Positions 43,884 through 53,940 of a DNA stretch of 64,000 nucleotides are shown piece after piece; the stretch's first letter is position 1, and each line of letters begins with the position of its first letter. Source of the DNA: Pseudomonas sp. EpS/L25 (lineage in GTDB: Bacteria > Pseudomonadota > Gammaproteobacteria > Pseudomonadales > Pseudomonadaceae); the NCBI RefSeq assembly GCF_001512295.1, contig NZ_LNUP01000011.1, forward strand, positions 875,781 through 939,780, given 5' to 3'. A program made the translations under genes and the position numbers. The notes below the pieces were generated by a model. That model was given only the letters and a program-made list of their open reading frames with translations. It was not told the DNA's origin and ran no database searches.

Positions 43884-44963
43884 ATGCCACGCTCACTCGT
43901 CGCAATGCTGTTGTCTCTCGGTCTTTGCAGTGCCACTGCGGCTGCCTGGGCCGCGGAACCGATGGCGCCGACCGCTACCCGCTCCCTAGCCGCGGCCTAT
44001 GCGCCGCGCCTGAAGATAGGCGCCGCCATCGAGCCCGACCAGTTGCAGGGGCCAGATGGCGCCCTGCTGACGCAACAGTTCAGCAGCGTCGTGGCGGAGA
44101 ACGCCATGAAACCCGCGCGCATCCATCCGCAGGAGGATAGCTACGTCTTCGCCCCCGCGGATGCCATCGTCGCTTTCGCCCAGCGCCATGGACTGGCGAT
44201 TCGCGGCCATACCCTGCTCTGGGGCAGCCATACGCCGGACTGGTTCTGGCAAGGGGATGGCGGCCAGCCGGCCTCGCGCGAGCGGGTGCTGCAGCGGCTG
44301 CGTCAGCACATTGCCACCGTGGTGGGGCGTTACCGTGGCCGGGTCTATGCCTGGGATGTGGTCAACGAGGCCATCGATCCCAACCAACCCAGCTGCCTGC
44401 GTCACGACCGCTGGCTGCAGGTAGTCGGCCCGGACTACCTCGCCGAGGCCTTTCGCGCCGCCCATGCCGCCGATCCCCAGGCGCGGCTGTTCATCAACGA
44501 TTTCAACACCCAGGAGCCCGCCAAGCGCGATTGCCTGGCACGAGTGGTCAAGAACCTGTTGGCCGAAGGCGTTCCGGTGCAGGGTATCGGCCACCAGACC
44601 CATATCAGCATCTACTGGCCGTCGCTGGCGGCCATCGACCAGTCGCTCACCACCTTCGCGCGCCTGGGGCTGGAAAACCAGATCACCGAACTGGACATGA
44701 GTCTCTATCAACACCACGACTATCACCCCGCGCTGAGCGTGGCGCAGCGTCTGGACCTGCAGGCCGTACGCTATCGTGACCTGCTGGCCATGGTCCTGGC
44801 CCATCCCGAGGTGACCGCCGTGACCTGGTGGGGCGTGGCGGACGACCACAGCTATCTGAACAACCCGCCGGGCGTGCCGGGGGACGACCAGCCCTTGCTG
44901 TTCGACCGCCAGCAGCGGCCGAAACCGGCCTACTGGGCAGTGCTGCACCTGCGGGCGCGTTAG
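43884..44963 (+). CDS. GH10 endo-1,4-beta-xylanase
   Basis: Secreted glycoside hydrolase family 10 enzyme of 359 residues with a signal peptide (MPRSLVAMLLSLGLCSATAAAWA). Substrate-site residues are in VVAENAMKPARIHP and RGHTLLWGSHTPDWFW; the acid/base Glu is in YAWDVVNEAIDP and the nucleophile Glu in NQITELDMS; VTWWGVADDHSYL closes the barrel. A single catalytic domain without a carbohydrate-binding module. Xylanases are uncommon in Pseudomonas and fit a plant-associated life. Base composition is like its neighbours. Confidence 0.95.
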   Translation: MPRSLVAMLLSLGLCSATAAAWAAEPMAPTATRSLAAAYAPRLKIGAAIEPDQLQGPDGALLTQQFSSVVAENAMKPARIHPQEDSYVFAPADAIVAFAQRHGLAIRGHTLLWGSHTPDWFWQGDGGQPASRERVLQRLRQHIATVVGRYRGRVYAWDVVNEAIDPNQPSCLRHDRWLQVVGPDYLAEAFRAAHAADPQARLFINDFNTQEPAKRDCLARVVKNLLAEGVPVQGIGHQTHISIYWPSLAAIDQSLTTFARLGLENQITELDMSLYQHHDYHPALSVAQRLDLQAVRYRDLLAMVLAHPEVTAVTWWGVADDHSYLNNPPGVPGDDQPLLFDRQQRPKPAYWAVLHLRAR

Positions 44964-45343
44964 CAGAGCGCGGTAGCCTGTGACGCCCATGGCCGCGATA
45001 CCACAGACCGTAGTGTGGAAAACGGCGCAGCCTTTTCCACGGGGAGTTCGCCGCGAGGGGCTCCCTCACCCCAGCCCTCTTCCAGAAGGAGAGGGGCGCT
45101 TCGATCGGATGTTCGTCTCCGGTGGCTCAGGCGATAAGACAGTTGCTCCTACAGCCGTGTCCAAATCCATGGCCGCGACACCACAGCCACACCCGACCCG
45201 TAGGAGCGGCCCATGGCCGCGATTCGCTTCTCCCGCTGATTAGTCCCACTCGGCAAGCAAATGCGTAGAACCGGAGAACTGGCGAGCCACAGGGGGGTCA
45301 ATTGTTACAGGACATTACTTCGCACCCACGAGAGGTCGCTACC
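44964..45343. repeat. Gene-free repeat cluster
   Basis: 380 bases without a gene. It holds the right copy of the 26-base hairpin repeat (45015-45040), a CCCTCACCCCAGCCCTCT-type repeat (45062-45096), several CATGGCCGCGA fragments (near 44988 and 45168) and a full REP core at 45200-45223 (GTAGGAGCGG then CCATGGCCGCGAT). It looks like a landing site for dispersed repeats. Confidence 0.75.
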
Positions 45344-45562
45344 ATGAAGCTCCTGCCTGCCCTTGCCATCTCCGCCCTGCTGCTGGGCGCCAGTCAAGCC
45401 ACCTTCGCCGCCGGCTGCGTCAAGGGCGCCGTGGTCGGTGGGGCCGCTGGCCATGTCGCCGGTGGTCACGGCGTGGCCGGCGCCGCTGCCGGTTGCGCCA
45501 TCGGTCACCACGAGGCCAACAAGAAGGCCAAGCAGGAACAGCAAAACGCACCTCAGCAATGA
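45344..45562 (+). CDS. Small secreted glycine-zipper protein, paralogue
   Basis: Protein of 72 residues: signal peptide (MKLLPALAISALLLGASQATFA), then AGCVKGAVVGGAAGHVAGGHGVAGAAAGCAIGHHEANKKAKQEQQ. It matches the protein at 43614 closely, including both Cys and the GHH end. The pair probably arose by duplication around the xylanase gene. Function unknown. Confidence 0.8.
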   Translation: MKLLPALAISALLLGASQATFAAGCVKGAVVGGAAGHVAGGHGVAGAAAGCAIGHHEANKKAKQEQQNAPQQ

Positions 45563-45610
45563 CCGCCAGGCCCCGCCATCCCTGGCTGACGGGGCCGATT
45601 TAACGCTTTC

Positions 45611-45648
45611 TTTACGCCCCTTCTCCTAAGCGCGCCTCGCTTCTTTAC
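45611..45648. promoter_or_regulatory. Possible KdpE-binding repeats
   Basis: Two copies of CTTTAC (TTTAC at 45611-45615 and 45644-45648) in similar contexts, CGCTTTCTTTACG and CGCTTCTTTACAG, 33 bases apart, i.e. about three helical turns. They lie 70-110 bases upstream of kdpF. Resemblance to the T-rich E. coli KdpE site is only general. Confidence 0.35.
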
Positions 45649-45719
45649 AGCCCTCCTCACGACAATTCCTCCACGCGGCAATCGCCGTTCGAGGAGCCCT
45701 ACTTCGTGGAGAGCGCGCA

Positions 45720-45809
45720 ATGAATCCCTGGAATATCCTGGCCCTGCTGCTGGCAGTCGGCCTGTTCGTCTATCTGCTGGCGGCGCTGTTGCGCGCCGGC
45801 CGGTCCTAG
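45720..45809 (+). CDS. kdpF: K+-transporting ATPase subunit KdpF
   Basis: A 29-residue single-helix membrane peptide, MNPWNILALLLAVGLFVYLL then AALLRAGRS, with the length and composition of KdpF, which stabilises the KdpABC complex. It starts ten bases before kdpA's ribosome site. Too short for routine gene callers. Confidence 0.9.
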   Translation: MNPWNILALLLAVGLFVYLLAALLRAGRS

Positions 45810-45818
45810 GGAGGCGGC

Positions 45819-47516
45819 ATGGACAGCCAAGCCGCGTTCCTGATCCTGGCCTTCCTGGCCCTGACCTTTCTTCCCGCGCCCTTCCTGGGGCGCTACTTCT
45901 ACCGCGCGCTGGAAGGCGAGCGGACCTGGCTGACCTTTGTCGGCAGGCCCCTGGAGCGCCTGACCCTCAAGCTGGTGGGCACCGATGGCCGCGGCCAGGA
46001 CTGGCGCACCTATGCCATTGCCCTGGTCCTGTTCAATGGGCTGGGCATCGGGCTGCTGTTCGCCATCCTCGTGCTGCAGAGCAGTCTGCCGTTGAACCCG
46101 CAGCACCTGCCCGGCCTGGAGTGGACCCTGGCGCTGAACACCGCCATCAGCTTCGTCACCAATACCAACTGGCAGGCCTACAGCGGCGAAGCCTCGCTGA
46201 GCTACTTCAGCCAGATGGTCGGCCTGGGCGTGCAGAACTTCGTCAGCGCCGCCGTGGGCGTGGCCATCCTGGCCGCCCTGGCCCGCGGCATCGCCCGGCG
46301 CAGTGCGAAGGAGATCGGCAACTTCTGGGTCGATCTGTTCCGTGCGACCTTCTATGTGCTGCTGCCACTGTGTATCCCCCTGGCGCTGCTGCTGATCTGG
46401 CAGGGCGTGCCCCAGACCTTCGCCGCCTACGTCGACGCCACCACCGTGCAGGGCGCCACTCAGACACTGCCCCTGGGCCCGGCGGCCAGCCAGATCGCCA
46501 TCAAGCAACTCGGCACCAACGGCGGCGGTTTCTTCGGGGTCAACTCGGCGCATCCCTTCGAGAACCCCACGGCGCTGAGCGATCTGCTGGAGCTGGCCGC
46601 CATCCTCATGATCCCGGCCGCGCTGGTGTTCAGCTTCGGCCACTACGTGAAGGATCGTCGGCAAAGCTGGGCCATCTTCGCCGCCATGTTCGGCCTGCTG
46701 GTGCTCGGCGCCGTGGTCGCCATCGGCGCCCAGGACCAGGCCAACCCGACGTTGGCCAGCCTGCCGATCACCCAGGGCGCCTCCCTGGAAGGCCTGGAGA
46801 CCCGCTTCGGCGCCACGGCTTCGGCGCTCTGGGCGACCGTCACCACCGCGGCCTCCAACGGCTCGGTGAACGCCATGCACGACAGCCTGGCGCCGCTCAC
46901 CGGGCTGATCGCCCTGTTCAACATGATGCTCGGCGAGGTGATCTTCGGCGGTGTCGGCGCCGGTCTCTACAGCATGCTGCTGAACGTGCTGATCGCCGTG
47001 TTCATCGCCGGATTGATGGTCGGCCGGACCCCGGAGTACCTGGGCAAGAAGCTGGAGGCCCCCGAGGTGCGCCTGCTGGTGGCCACCCTGCTGGTGATGC
47101 CGCTGGGCGTACTGGTGCTGGGGGCCATCGCCGCCAGCGTGCCGGCGGGCGTGGCGGGCATCGCGGCCAGCGGCCCCCATGGCTTCAGCCAGCTGCTCTA
47201 TGCCTACACCTCGGCCACGGCCAACAACGGCTCGGCCTTCGGCGGCTTCAGCGCCAACACGCCCTTCCACAACCTGATGCTGAGCCTGGCACTGCTGCTC
47301 GGTCGCTTCGGCTACATCCTGCCGATCCTGGCCATCGCCGGCAGCCTGGCCGCCAAGCGCGCCGTCCCGGTCGGCCCCAATAGCTTCCCGACCCATGGCC
47401 CGCTGTTCGTCACCCTGCTGGTCGTCACCATCCTGCTGGTAGGCGGCCTGACCTTCCTGCCGACGCTCGCCCTGGGGCCGATCGCCGACCACCTGCAACT
47501 GTTCGGAGTCCGCTGA
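45819..47516 (+). CDS. kdpA: K+-transporting ATPase subunit A
   Basis: Potassium channel-like subunit of 565 residues in the inner membrane. The four selectivity-filter repeats of the family are seen, for example [30 protein letters not shown], and [13 protein letters not shown]. It begins [31 protein letters not shown]. Nine bases after kdpF and one base before kdpB. The Kdp complex scavenges K+ at micromolar levels using ATP. Confidence 0.98.
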   Translation: MDSQAAFLILAFLALTFLPAPFLGRYFYRALEGERTWLTFVGRPLERLTLKLVGTDGRGQDWRTYAIALVLFNGLGIGLLFAILVLQSSLPLNPQHLPGLEWTLALNTAISFVTNTNWQAYSGEASLSYFSQMVGLGVQNFVSAAVGVAILAALARGIARRSAKEIGNFWVDLFRATFYVLLPLCIPLALLLIWQGVPQTFAAYVDATTVQGATQTLPLGPAASQIAIKQLGTNGGGFFGVNSAHPFENPTALSDLLELAAILMIPAALVFSFGHYVKDRRQSWAIFAAMFGLLVLGAVVAIGAQDQANPTLASLPITQGASLEGLETRFGATASALWATVTTAASNGSVNAMHDSLAPLTGLIALFNMMLGEVIFGGVGAGLYSMLLNVLIAVFIAGLMVGRTPEYLGKKLEAPEVRLLVATLLVMPLGVLVLGAIAASVPAGVAGIAASGPHGFSQLLYAYTSATANNGSAFGGFSANTPFHNLMLSLALLLGRFGYILPILAIAGSLAAKRAVPVGPNSFPTHGPLFVTLLVVTILLVGGLTFLPTLALGPIADHLQLFGVR

Positions 47517-47517
47517 A

Positions 47518-49548
47518 ATGGATGCCCAGACCTACCCCCTGCCCACCCCTACCGCTGGCACCCTGTGGCGCCAGGCGCTGCGGCAGGCCTTCGTCAAGCT
47601 CGACCCGCGCCAGCAGATTCGCTCGCCGGTGATGTTCGTGGTGGAGATCACCGCGCTGTTCTCCACCCTGCTGTGCCTGGCGCCCAACAACGGCGTGAGC
47701 ACCGGGGTGGCGGTGCAGATCACCCTCTGGCTGTGGTTCACCCTGCTCTTCGCCAACTTCGCCGAAGCCCTCGCCGAAGGCCGTGGCAAGGCTCGCGCCG
47801 ACAGCCTCAAGGGCATCGCCCAGAACCTCGCCGCGCGGCTGGAGAACAGTGGCGAATACCGGATGGTGCCGGCCAGTTCCCTGCGCAAGGGCCAGGTGGT
47901 GCGCGTCGAAGCCGGCGAGCTGATTCCCGGTGACGGCGAGATCATCGAGGGCGTGGCGGCGGTCAACGAGGCGGCCATCACCGGGGAATCGGCGCCGGTG
48001 ATCCGCGAATCCGGCGGCGATCGCTCGGCGGTGACTGGCAACACCCGGGTGGTGTCGGACTGGATCCGGGTGCGCATCACCGCCAACCCGGGCGAGTCGA
48101 CCCTGGACCGCATGATCGCCCTGGTGGAAGGCGCCAAGCGGCAGAAGCCCCCCAACGAGGTCGCCCTGGACATCCTGCTGATCGGCCTGACGCTGATCTT
48201 CCTGCTGGTGGTGGTGACCCTGCAGCCCTTCGCCGCCCTGGCCGGTGGCCAGTTACCGCTGCTGTTCCTGGTGGCCCTGCTGGTGACCCTGATCCCCACC
48301 ACCATCGGCGGCCTGCTCTCAGCCATCGGCATCGCCGGCATGGATCGCCTGGTACGACTCAACGTGATCGCCACCTCGGGCCGCGCCGTGGAAGCCGCCG
48401 GGGACGTCCACACCCTGCTGCTGGACAAGACCGGCACCATCACCTTCGGTAATCGCCGCTGCAGCGCCCTGTATGCGGCCCAGGGCATCACCCCCAAGGC
48501 CCTGGCCGAGGGCGCCCTCTACGCCTCCCTGGCCGACGAGACCCCGGAAGGCCGCTCGGTGGTCGAATACCTGCGCAACCTGCATCCACTGGAGGAGCCG
48601 CCGCGCGCCCAGGTCGCGCCCATCCCCTTCAGCGCCGAGACGCGGCTATCGGGTATCGACTGGCAGGGCCGCGAGTATCGCAAGGGTGCCGTGGACGCCG
48701 TGCTGAACTTCCTCGGCCAGACCCGCGCCGACCTGCCCGAGGTGCTCGCCCGGGAAATCGAGACCATCGCCAAGAGTGGCGGCACCCCGCTGCTGGTCTG
48801 TGGGGAGGGCCGCCTGCTTGGCGCCATCCACCTCAAGGACGTGGTCAAGCCCGGTATTCGTGAGCGCTTCGCCGAACTGCGCACCCTCGGCATCCGCACC
48901 GTGATGGTGACCGGCGACAATCCCCTGACCGCCACCGCCATCGCCGCCGAGGCCGGGGTGGACGACGTCATCGCCGAGGCTACCCCGGAAAAGAAGCTGG
49001 AGCGCATCCGCAGCGAACAGGCCGAGGGCAAGCTGGTGGCCATGTGCGGCGACGGCGCCAACGACGCCCCCGCGCTGGCCCAGGCCGACGTGGGCATGGC
49101 CATGAATGACGGCACCCAGGCCGCCCGCGAGGCCGCCAACCTGGTGGACCTGGATTCCGACCCCACCAAGCTCTTGGACGTGGTACAGGTGGGCAAGGAG
49201 CTGCTGGTGACCCGTGGTGCCCTGACCACCTTCTCGGTGGCCAACGACGTCGCCAAGTACTTCGCCATCCTGCCGGCGCTGTTCGCCGGCATCTATCCGC
49301 AGCTGAACGTGCTCAACGTGATGCACCTGGCCAGTCCGCAGAGCGCCATCCTCTCGGCCATCGTCTTCAACGCCCTGATCATCGTCGCGCTGATTCCCCT
49401 GGCGCTGCGCGGGGTGCGGGTCAAGGCCGCCAGCGCCGCCGCCCTGCTGCGCCGCAACCTGCTGATCTATGGCCTGGGCGGCATCGCCGTGCCCTTCGTC
49501 GGCATCAAAGCTATCGACCTGGCGCTCGGCGCCCTGGGTCTGGTCTGA
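47518..49548 (+). CDS. kdpB: K+-transporting P-type ATPase subunit B
   Basis: Catalytic P-type ATPase of 676 residues. Actuator motif [11 protein letters not shown], phosphorylation site [10 protein letters not shown], nucleotide-binding segment YRKGAVDAV, hinge VTGDNPLTA and [21 protein letters not shown] are all intact. Membrane helices pair before and after the actuator and at the C-terminus, as in the family. Normal length. Its stop is followed by GAGGAG for kdpC. Confidence 0.98.
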   Translation: MDAQTYPLPTPTAGTLWRQALRQAFVKLDPRQQIRSPVMFVVEITALFSTLLCLAPNNGVSTGVAVQITLWLWFTLLFANFAEALAEGRGKARADSLKGIAQNLAARLENSGEYRMVPASSLRKGQVVRVEAGELIPGDGEIIEGVAAVNEAAITGESAPVIRESGGDRSAVTGNTRVVSDWIRVRITANPGESTLDRMIALVEGAKRQKPPNEVALDILLIGLTLIFLLVVVTLQPFAALAGGQLPLLFLVALLVTLIPTTIGGLLSAIGIAGMDRLVRLNVIATSGRAVEAAGDVHTLLLDKTGTITFGNRRCSALYAAQGITPKALAEGALYASLADETPEGRSVVEYLRNLHPLEEPPRAQVAPIPFSAETRLSGIDWQGREYRKGAVDAVLNFLGQTRADLPEVLAREIETIAKSGGTPLLVCGEGRLLGAIHLKDVVKPGIRERFAELRTLGIRTVMVTGDNPLTATAIAAEAGVDDVIAEATPEKKLERIRSEQAEGKLVAMCGDGANDAPALAQADVGMAMNDGTQAAREAANLVDLDSDPTKLLDVVQVGKELLVTRGALTTFSVANDVAKYFAILPALFAGIYPQLNVLNVMHLASPQSAILSAIVFNALIIVALIPLALRGVRVKAASAAALLRRNLLIYGLGGIAVPFVGIKAIDLALGALGLV

Positions 49549-49558
49549 GGAGACCGCC

Positions 49559-50110
49559 ATGCTCATACAACTCCGTTCCGCCGTGCTCATGTTCCTGCTG
49601 CTCACGGCCCTCACCGGCGGTGCCTATCCACTGCTGGTCACGGTGCTCGGCCAGGCGCTGTTCGCCGACCAGGCCGGCGGCAGCCTGATCCAGCGCGCCG
49701 ACGGCAGCGTGCTCGGTTCACGCCTGATCGCGCAGAAATTCACCGGTCCCGCGTGGTTCCAGCCACGGCCTTCGGCGGGTGATTACGCCACCGTCTCCAG
49801 TAGCGCCAGCAACCTTGCCCAGTCCGCCCCGGCGCTACGCGAGCGCATCGAGAAGGCGCTGCCCGACGTCCTGGTAGCGGGCCAGGGGCCAGTCCCCCAG
49901 GAGTTGGTGACCACCTCCGCCAGCGGCCTGGACCCGGACCTGACGCCAGCCGGCGCCCGCTACCAGATCGCCCGCATCGCCGCCGCTCGCGGCCTGGCAC
50001 CGGAGCGACTGGAGGCCTTGGTACGCGAGCAGACGCACACCTCGCTCTTCGGCCCGGCAACGGTTAATGTCCTGCTCCTCAACCTGGCCCTGGCAGAACT
50101 GAGTAAATGA
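49559..50110 (+). CDS. kdpC: K+-transporting ATPase subunit C
   Basis: Protein of 183 residues with one N-terminal helix (LRSAVLMFLLLTALTGGAYPLLVT). Family stretches: GSLIQRADGSVLGSRLIAQKFTGPAWFQPRPSAGDYA, VTTSASGLDPDLTPAGARYQIARIAAARGL, and LFGPATVNVLLLNLAL. KdpC bridges KdpA and KdpB. ATG 49559 is well placed after GGAGA. The last four bases overlap kdpD. Confidence 0.97.
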   Translation: MLIQLRSAVLMFLLLTALTGGAYPLLVTVLGQALFADQAGGSLIQRADGSVLGSRLIAQKFTGPAWFQPRPSAGDYATVSSSASNLAQSAPALRERIEKALPDVLVAGQGPVPQELVTTSASGLDPDLTPAGARYQIARIAAARGLAPERLEALVREQTHTSLFGPATVNVLLLNLALAELSK

Positions 50111-52731
50111 CCGACAGCACCGGGCGCGCCGAAGCACTGCTCGCCGAACACCGCGAAGGCCGTGGCCGCCTCAAGGTCTTTCTCGGTGCCGCGCCAGGCG
50201 TGGGCAAGACCTACGCCATGCTGCAGGCGGCCCAGACCGCCCTGCGCCAGGGCCGCCGGGTGCGCGCCGGGATCGTCGAGACCCATGGGCGGCGGGAAAC
50301 CGCCGCCCTCCTCGCCGGCCTGCCGCAGCAACCGCTGCGACGGGTCGAGCACCGCGGGCTCAAGCTCACCGAACTGGACCTGGAGGGTCTGCTGGCCGAT
50401 CCGCCGGAACTGGTACTGGTGGACGAGCTGGCCCACAGCAACGCGCCGGGCAGTCGCCACGCCAAGCGCTGGCAGGACGTCGCCGACCTGCTCGCCGCGG
50501 GCATCCACGTCTACACCACGGTCAACGTCCAGCACCTGGAAAGCCTCAACGACGAGGTGCGCGACATCACCGGCGTGCAGGTGCGCGAGACGGTACCGGA
50601 CCAGGTACTGCTCGACGCCGATGACCTGGTGCTCATCGACCTGCCACCGCGCGAGCTGCTGGAGCGGCTGCGCGAGGGCAAGGTCTATGTGCCCGAGCAG
50701 GCCCGCGCCGCCATCGACGCCTTCTTCAGCCAGACCAATCTCACCGCCCTGCGCGAACTGGCCATGCGCACCGCCGCTGCCCAGGTGGATTCCACCCTCG
50801 CGCTGCGCTATCGCCAGCAGGGCCAGGCCGCGCCACCGCTGCTGGGGCGGCTGATCGTCGGCCTGGGCACCGCGCCGTCCGCCGAGCGCCTGGTCCGCCA
50901 TGCCAGCCGCCTCGCCGACCAGCGCCACCTGCCCTGGACCCTGGTCCACGTCGACACCGGCCAGCCCCTGGACGACGCCACCCGCGCCACCCTCCAGGCC
51001 AGCCAGCGCCTGGCCGAGCGCCTCGGCGGCGAGGTGCTGACCCTGCGCGACAGCGACCCGGCCCGTGCCCTGATCCGCCATGCCCGCGACCAGCGCGCCA
51101 GCGTGCTGCTGATCGGTCGCGGCCGTCCGCGCGGCTTCAGCCTGAGGCGCCGTCTGGCCAGTCGCCTGCTGCGTCTGGCCCAGGGACTGGAAGTGGCCAT
51201 CCTCGACCTGGATCGCGATACCCCACCCAGCCCACGTCCGCGCAGCCCCTTGCGGCCGGGCCCCTATGGCGTGGCCATCCTCGCCACCGCCCTGGCAGCA
51301 GCCATCGCCGAGGGCGTTGCAGGCCTGCTGGAACTGCCCAACATCTCGTTGATCTTCCTCGCCGCGGTGCTGCTGGTGGCGGTCCGCAGCAGCCGCGGCC
51401 CGGCGCTGTTCTGCGCCCTGCTGGGCTTTCTGGCCTATGACTTCCTGTTCATCCCACCGGCGTTCTCGCTGACCATCAACCGCGAGCAGGATGTCCTCAC
51501 CCTGGCCTTCTTCCTGCTCATGGCCCTGCTCACCGGAGACCTCGCGGCCCGCCAACGACGGCAGTTGCAGGCCCTGCGCCTGACCCAGCGCGAGACCCAG
51601 GCGTTGCTGGACTTCACCCGCCAGCTGAGCGCCGCCAGCGATCGCCAGGCGGTGGTCAGCGTCACCCTCAAGCACCTCGGCGACGCGCCTCGCCACGTCT
51701 GCCTGCTGCTTCCCGAGAATGGCGGACGGCTGGCGACCCAACCAGGGGATCTGGTTCTGGCCGACAACGAGCGCATCGCCGCCGAATGGGCCTGGAAGCA
51801 GGAAAAGCCCGCCGGCTGTGGTACCGACACCCTACCCTCCGGCCGCTGGTGGTGGTGGCCGCTGCTGAGCGAAAGCGGCGGTCTGGCGGTCCTGGGGGTG
51901 CGGCGCGACGACGCCCAGCCGCTGGACCACGATGAGCGACGCCAACTGGCCAGCCTGGGACAGCCGCTGGCCCAGGCGCTGGCGCGGGTGCGACTCAGCG
52001 AGGACCTGGAAGCCGCGCGCCTGCACGGTGAGACCGAACAGCTGCGCAGCGCCCTGCTCGCCTCGGTATCCCACGACCTGCGTACTCCGCTGACGGTCAT
52101 GCGCGGTTCCATCGATGCCCTCGCTACCCTGGGCGAGGCCATCCCGGCCGCGGACCGCCAGGAGTTGCTGGAGGCCACCCGCCAGGAAGCCGAGCGCCTC
52201 GACCGCTACATCCAGAACCTGCTGGACATGACCCGGCTGGGCCATGGCAGCCTGCAGCTGGCGCGGGACTGGGTCGATCCTGGCGACATCCTCGCCAGCG
52301 CCTTGCAGCGCCTGCAGCCGTTACTGGCCGGCCTGCAGGTGAACACCCGAGTGGAGCCCGGCCTGCCGCTGCTCTGGGTGCATCCGGCGCTGATCGAACA
52401 GGCGCTGGTCAATGTACTGGAGAACGCCATCCGCTTTTCCGCGCCCGGGGGACGGCTGGAGATCAGCCTGCAGCGCCAGGGCGGCGAACTGCAGATCGCC
52501 GTCGCCGACGAGGGCCCGGGCATTCCACCCGAAGACCGTACCCGCATCTTCGACATGTTCTACACCGCCGCGCGCGGTGATCGGGGCGGCCAGGGCACCG
52601 GCCTGGGCCTGGCGATCTGCCAGGGCATGGTCGGTGCCCATGGCGGGCGGGTCAGCGTGGACGACGGTCTGGACGGTCGCGGCACTACGCTGCGGATGCA
52701 TCTGCCGCTGCCCGCGCCTCCGGCGGAATAA
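50107..52731 (+). CDS. kdpD: Sensor histidine kinase KdpD
   Basis: K+/turgor sensor of 874 residues. N-terminal KdpD domain with Walker A (GAAPGVGKTYAML) and Walker B (LVLVDELAHSNAPG), a universal-stress-like domain (about 245-370), four closely spaced helices (about 390-480), a GAF-like region, then kinase domain with SVSHDLRTPLTVM, NVLENAIRFS, VADEGPGIPP and GTGLGLAIC. Starts by four-base overlap with kdpC (ATGA). Senses low K+ and phosphorylates KdpE. Confidence 0.97.
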   Translation: MTDSTGRAEALLAEHREGRGRLKVFLGAAPGVGKTYAMLQAAQTALRQGRRVRAGIVETHGRRETAALLAGLPQQPLRRVEHRGLKLTELDLEGLLADPPELVLVDELAHSNAPGSRHAKRWQDVADLLAAGIHVYTTVNVQHLESLNDEVRDITGVQVRETVPDQVLLDADDLVLIDLPPRELLERLREGKVYVPEQARAAIDAFFSQTNLTALRELAMRTAAAQVDSTLALRYRQQGQAAPPLLGRLIVGLGTAPSAERLVRHASRLADQRHLPWTLVHVDTGQPLDDATRATLQASQRLAERLGGEVLTLRDSDPARALIRHARDQRASVLLIGRGRPRGFSLRRRLASRLLRLAQGLEVAILDLDRDTPPSPRPRSPLRPGPYGVAILATALAAAIAEGVAGLLELPNISLIFLAAVLLVAVRSSRGPALFCALLGFLAYDFLFIPPAFSLTINREQDVLTLAFFLLMALLTGDLAARQRRQLQALRLTQRETQALLDFTRQLSAASDRQAVVSVTLKHLGDAPRHVCLLLPENGGRLATQPGDLVLADNERIAAEWAWKQEKPAGCGTDTLPSGRWWWWPLLSESGGLAVLGVRRDDAQPLDHDERRQLASLGQPLAQALARVRLSEDLEAARLHGETEQLRSALLASVSHDLRTPLTVMRGSIDALATLGEAIPAADRQELLEATRQEAERLDRYIQNLLDMTRLGHGSLQLARDWVDPGDILASALQRLQPLLAGLQVNTRVEPGLPLLWVHPALIEQALVNVLENAIRFSAPGGRLEISLQRQGGELQIAVADEGPGIPPEDRTRIFDMFYTAARGDRGGQGTGLGLAICQGMVGAHGGRVSVDDGLDGRGTTLRMHLPLPAPPAE

Positions 52732-52793
52732 GGCGGGCTCACCCGGTAGCCGCAGCGGCTATGATGACGCCCTATTGTGTGGAAACCCCTCAG

Positions 52794-53483
52794 ATGCCCG
52801 CCCATGTCCTCGTCATCGACGACGAACCCCAGATCCGCAAATTCCTGCGCATCAGCCTCGCCGCCCAGGGCTACCAGGTGAGCGAGGCCGCCACCGGTAC
52901 CGACGGCCTGGCCCAGGCGGCGCTCGGTCAACCGGACCTGGTGATCCTCGACCTGGGGCTGCCTGATCGCGACGGCCAGGAGGTGCTGGTCGAACTCCGC
53001 GAATGGTCGGCGGTGCCCGTGCTGGTGCTGTCGGTACGGGCGGACGAAAAGGAGAAGGTTCGCGCCCTGGACGCCGGCGCCAACGACTACGTGACCAAAC
53101 CCTTCGGTATCCAGGAATTCCTCGCCCGCACGCGCGCCCTGCTGCGACAGGCCCCAGCCACCGCCACGCAGCAGGAGGCTGCACTGGAGGTAGGCGATCT
53201 GCGGGTGGACTTCGCCTATCGAAAGGTCAGCCTGGCGGGTGCCGAGATCGCCCTGACGCGCAAGGAATACGCTGTCCTGGCCGCCCTCGCCCAGCACCCG
53301 GGCCGAGTGGTGACGCAAAGGCAACTGCTGGTGGACATCTGGGGCCCGACCCATGCCCAGGACAGCCATTACCTGCGCATCGTGATCGGCCACCTTCGCC
53401 AGAAGCTGGCCGACGATCCCGCGGCACCCCGCTTCATCGTCACCGAAGCCGGCGTGGGCTATCGGCTGCGTCACGACGCCTGA
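52794..53483 (+). CDS. kdpE: Response regulator KdpE
   Basis: OmpR-family regulator of 229 residues starting MPAHVLVIDDEPQIRKFLRI. Acidic pair at 9-10, phospho-acceptor Asp53 in VILDLGLPDRDG, Lys in VTKPFG. DNA-binding wing with LTRKEYAVLAALAQHPGRVV and HYLRIVIGHLRQKL, as in KdpE. It lies 62 bases after kdpD, slightly separate, and activates kdpFABC under K+ limitation. Earlier in-frame ATGs at 52761 and 52764 have no family similarity. Confidence 0.96.
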   Translation: MPAHVLVIDDEPQIRKFLRISLAAQGYQVSEAATGTDGLAQAALGQPDLVILDLGLPDRDGQEVLVELREWSAVPVLVLSVRADEKEKVRALDAGANDYVTKPFGIQEFLARTRALLRQAPATATQQEAALEVGDLRVDFAYRKVSLAGAEIALTRKEYAVLAALAQHPGRVVTQRQLLVDIWGPTHAQDSHYLRIVIGHLRQKLADDPAAPRFIVTEAGVGYRLRHDA

Positions 53484-53504
53484 ACAGCCAGCCAACGCCC
53501 GCTG

Positions 53505-53780
53505 TTACTTGACCTCCCGGTAAAGCTGTTCGGCCGGCACGAACATCCAGCGCAAGACACTCGGACAAGAGGCGACAATGACTAGCCAGACCACTGGGTC
53601 TCGACTGCTTTTTGTATACACGCTCACAATTGGCATTTGCTTAGTGGCGCCAAACACTCCAGACCGGCCTGCCAAGCAGGTAACTAACGGGATGGCGTAG
53701 CAACCTATCAAGGCCTTCTGTAACAGCCACAAAAACAGCGGCCACAAAACCAAATGAGCGCCACACGTCCGGAATGGCAT
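53505..53780 (-). CDS. Hypothetical small membrane protein
   Basis: Weakly supported ORF of 91 residues, MPFRTCGAHLVLWPLFLWLL... with three hydrophobic stretches (about 8-40 in two segments and 65-80). GC is lower than around it. No clear ribosome site before ATG 53780. It lies downstream of mvaT on the same strand and ends head-on to kdpE. I do not recognise a family; it may be a decayed gene or noncoding. Confidence 0.4.
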   Translation of the reverse strand: MPFRTCGAHLVLWPLFLWLLQKALIGCYAIPLVTCLAGRSGVFGATKQMPIVSVYTKSSRDPVVWLVIVASCPSVLRWMFVPAEQLYREVK

Positions 53781-53940
53781 TTCACGATCTTTTCGAGTGG
53801 AGCGGAATGGAACAGCGACTGGCTGGTGGCGGGCGGGAAGTTCGGCGGTAGGTGTCCCCGGCAAGACGAAGTAACACCAGTATTCCAGCCAGGTGCCAGG
53901 CATTGCACCTGGAACCGGCTGGAACGCGCAACGCGGAGAC

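Noticed and set aside
43884-44963. Recent foreign origin of the xylanase by base composition
   Set aside because: Its base and codon use look like the neighbours, so only the gene's rarity and the repeats suggest transfer.
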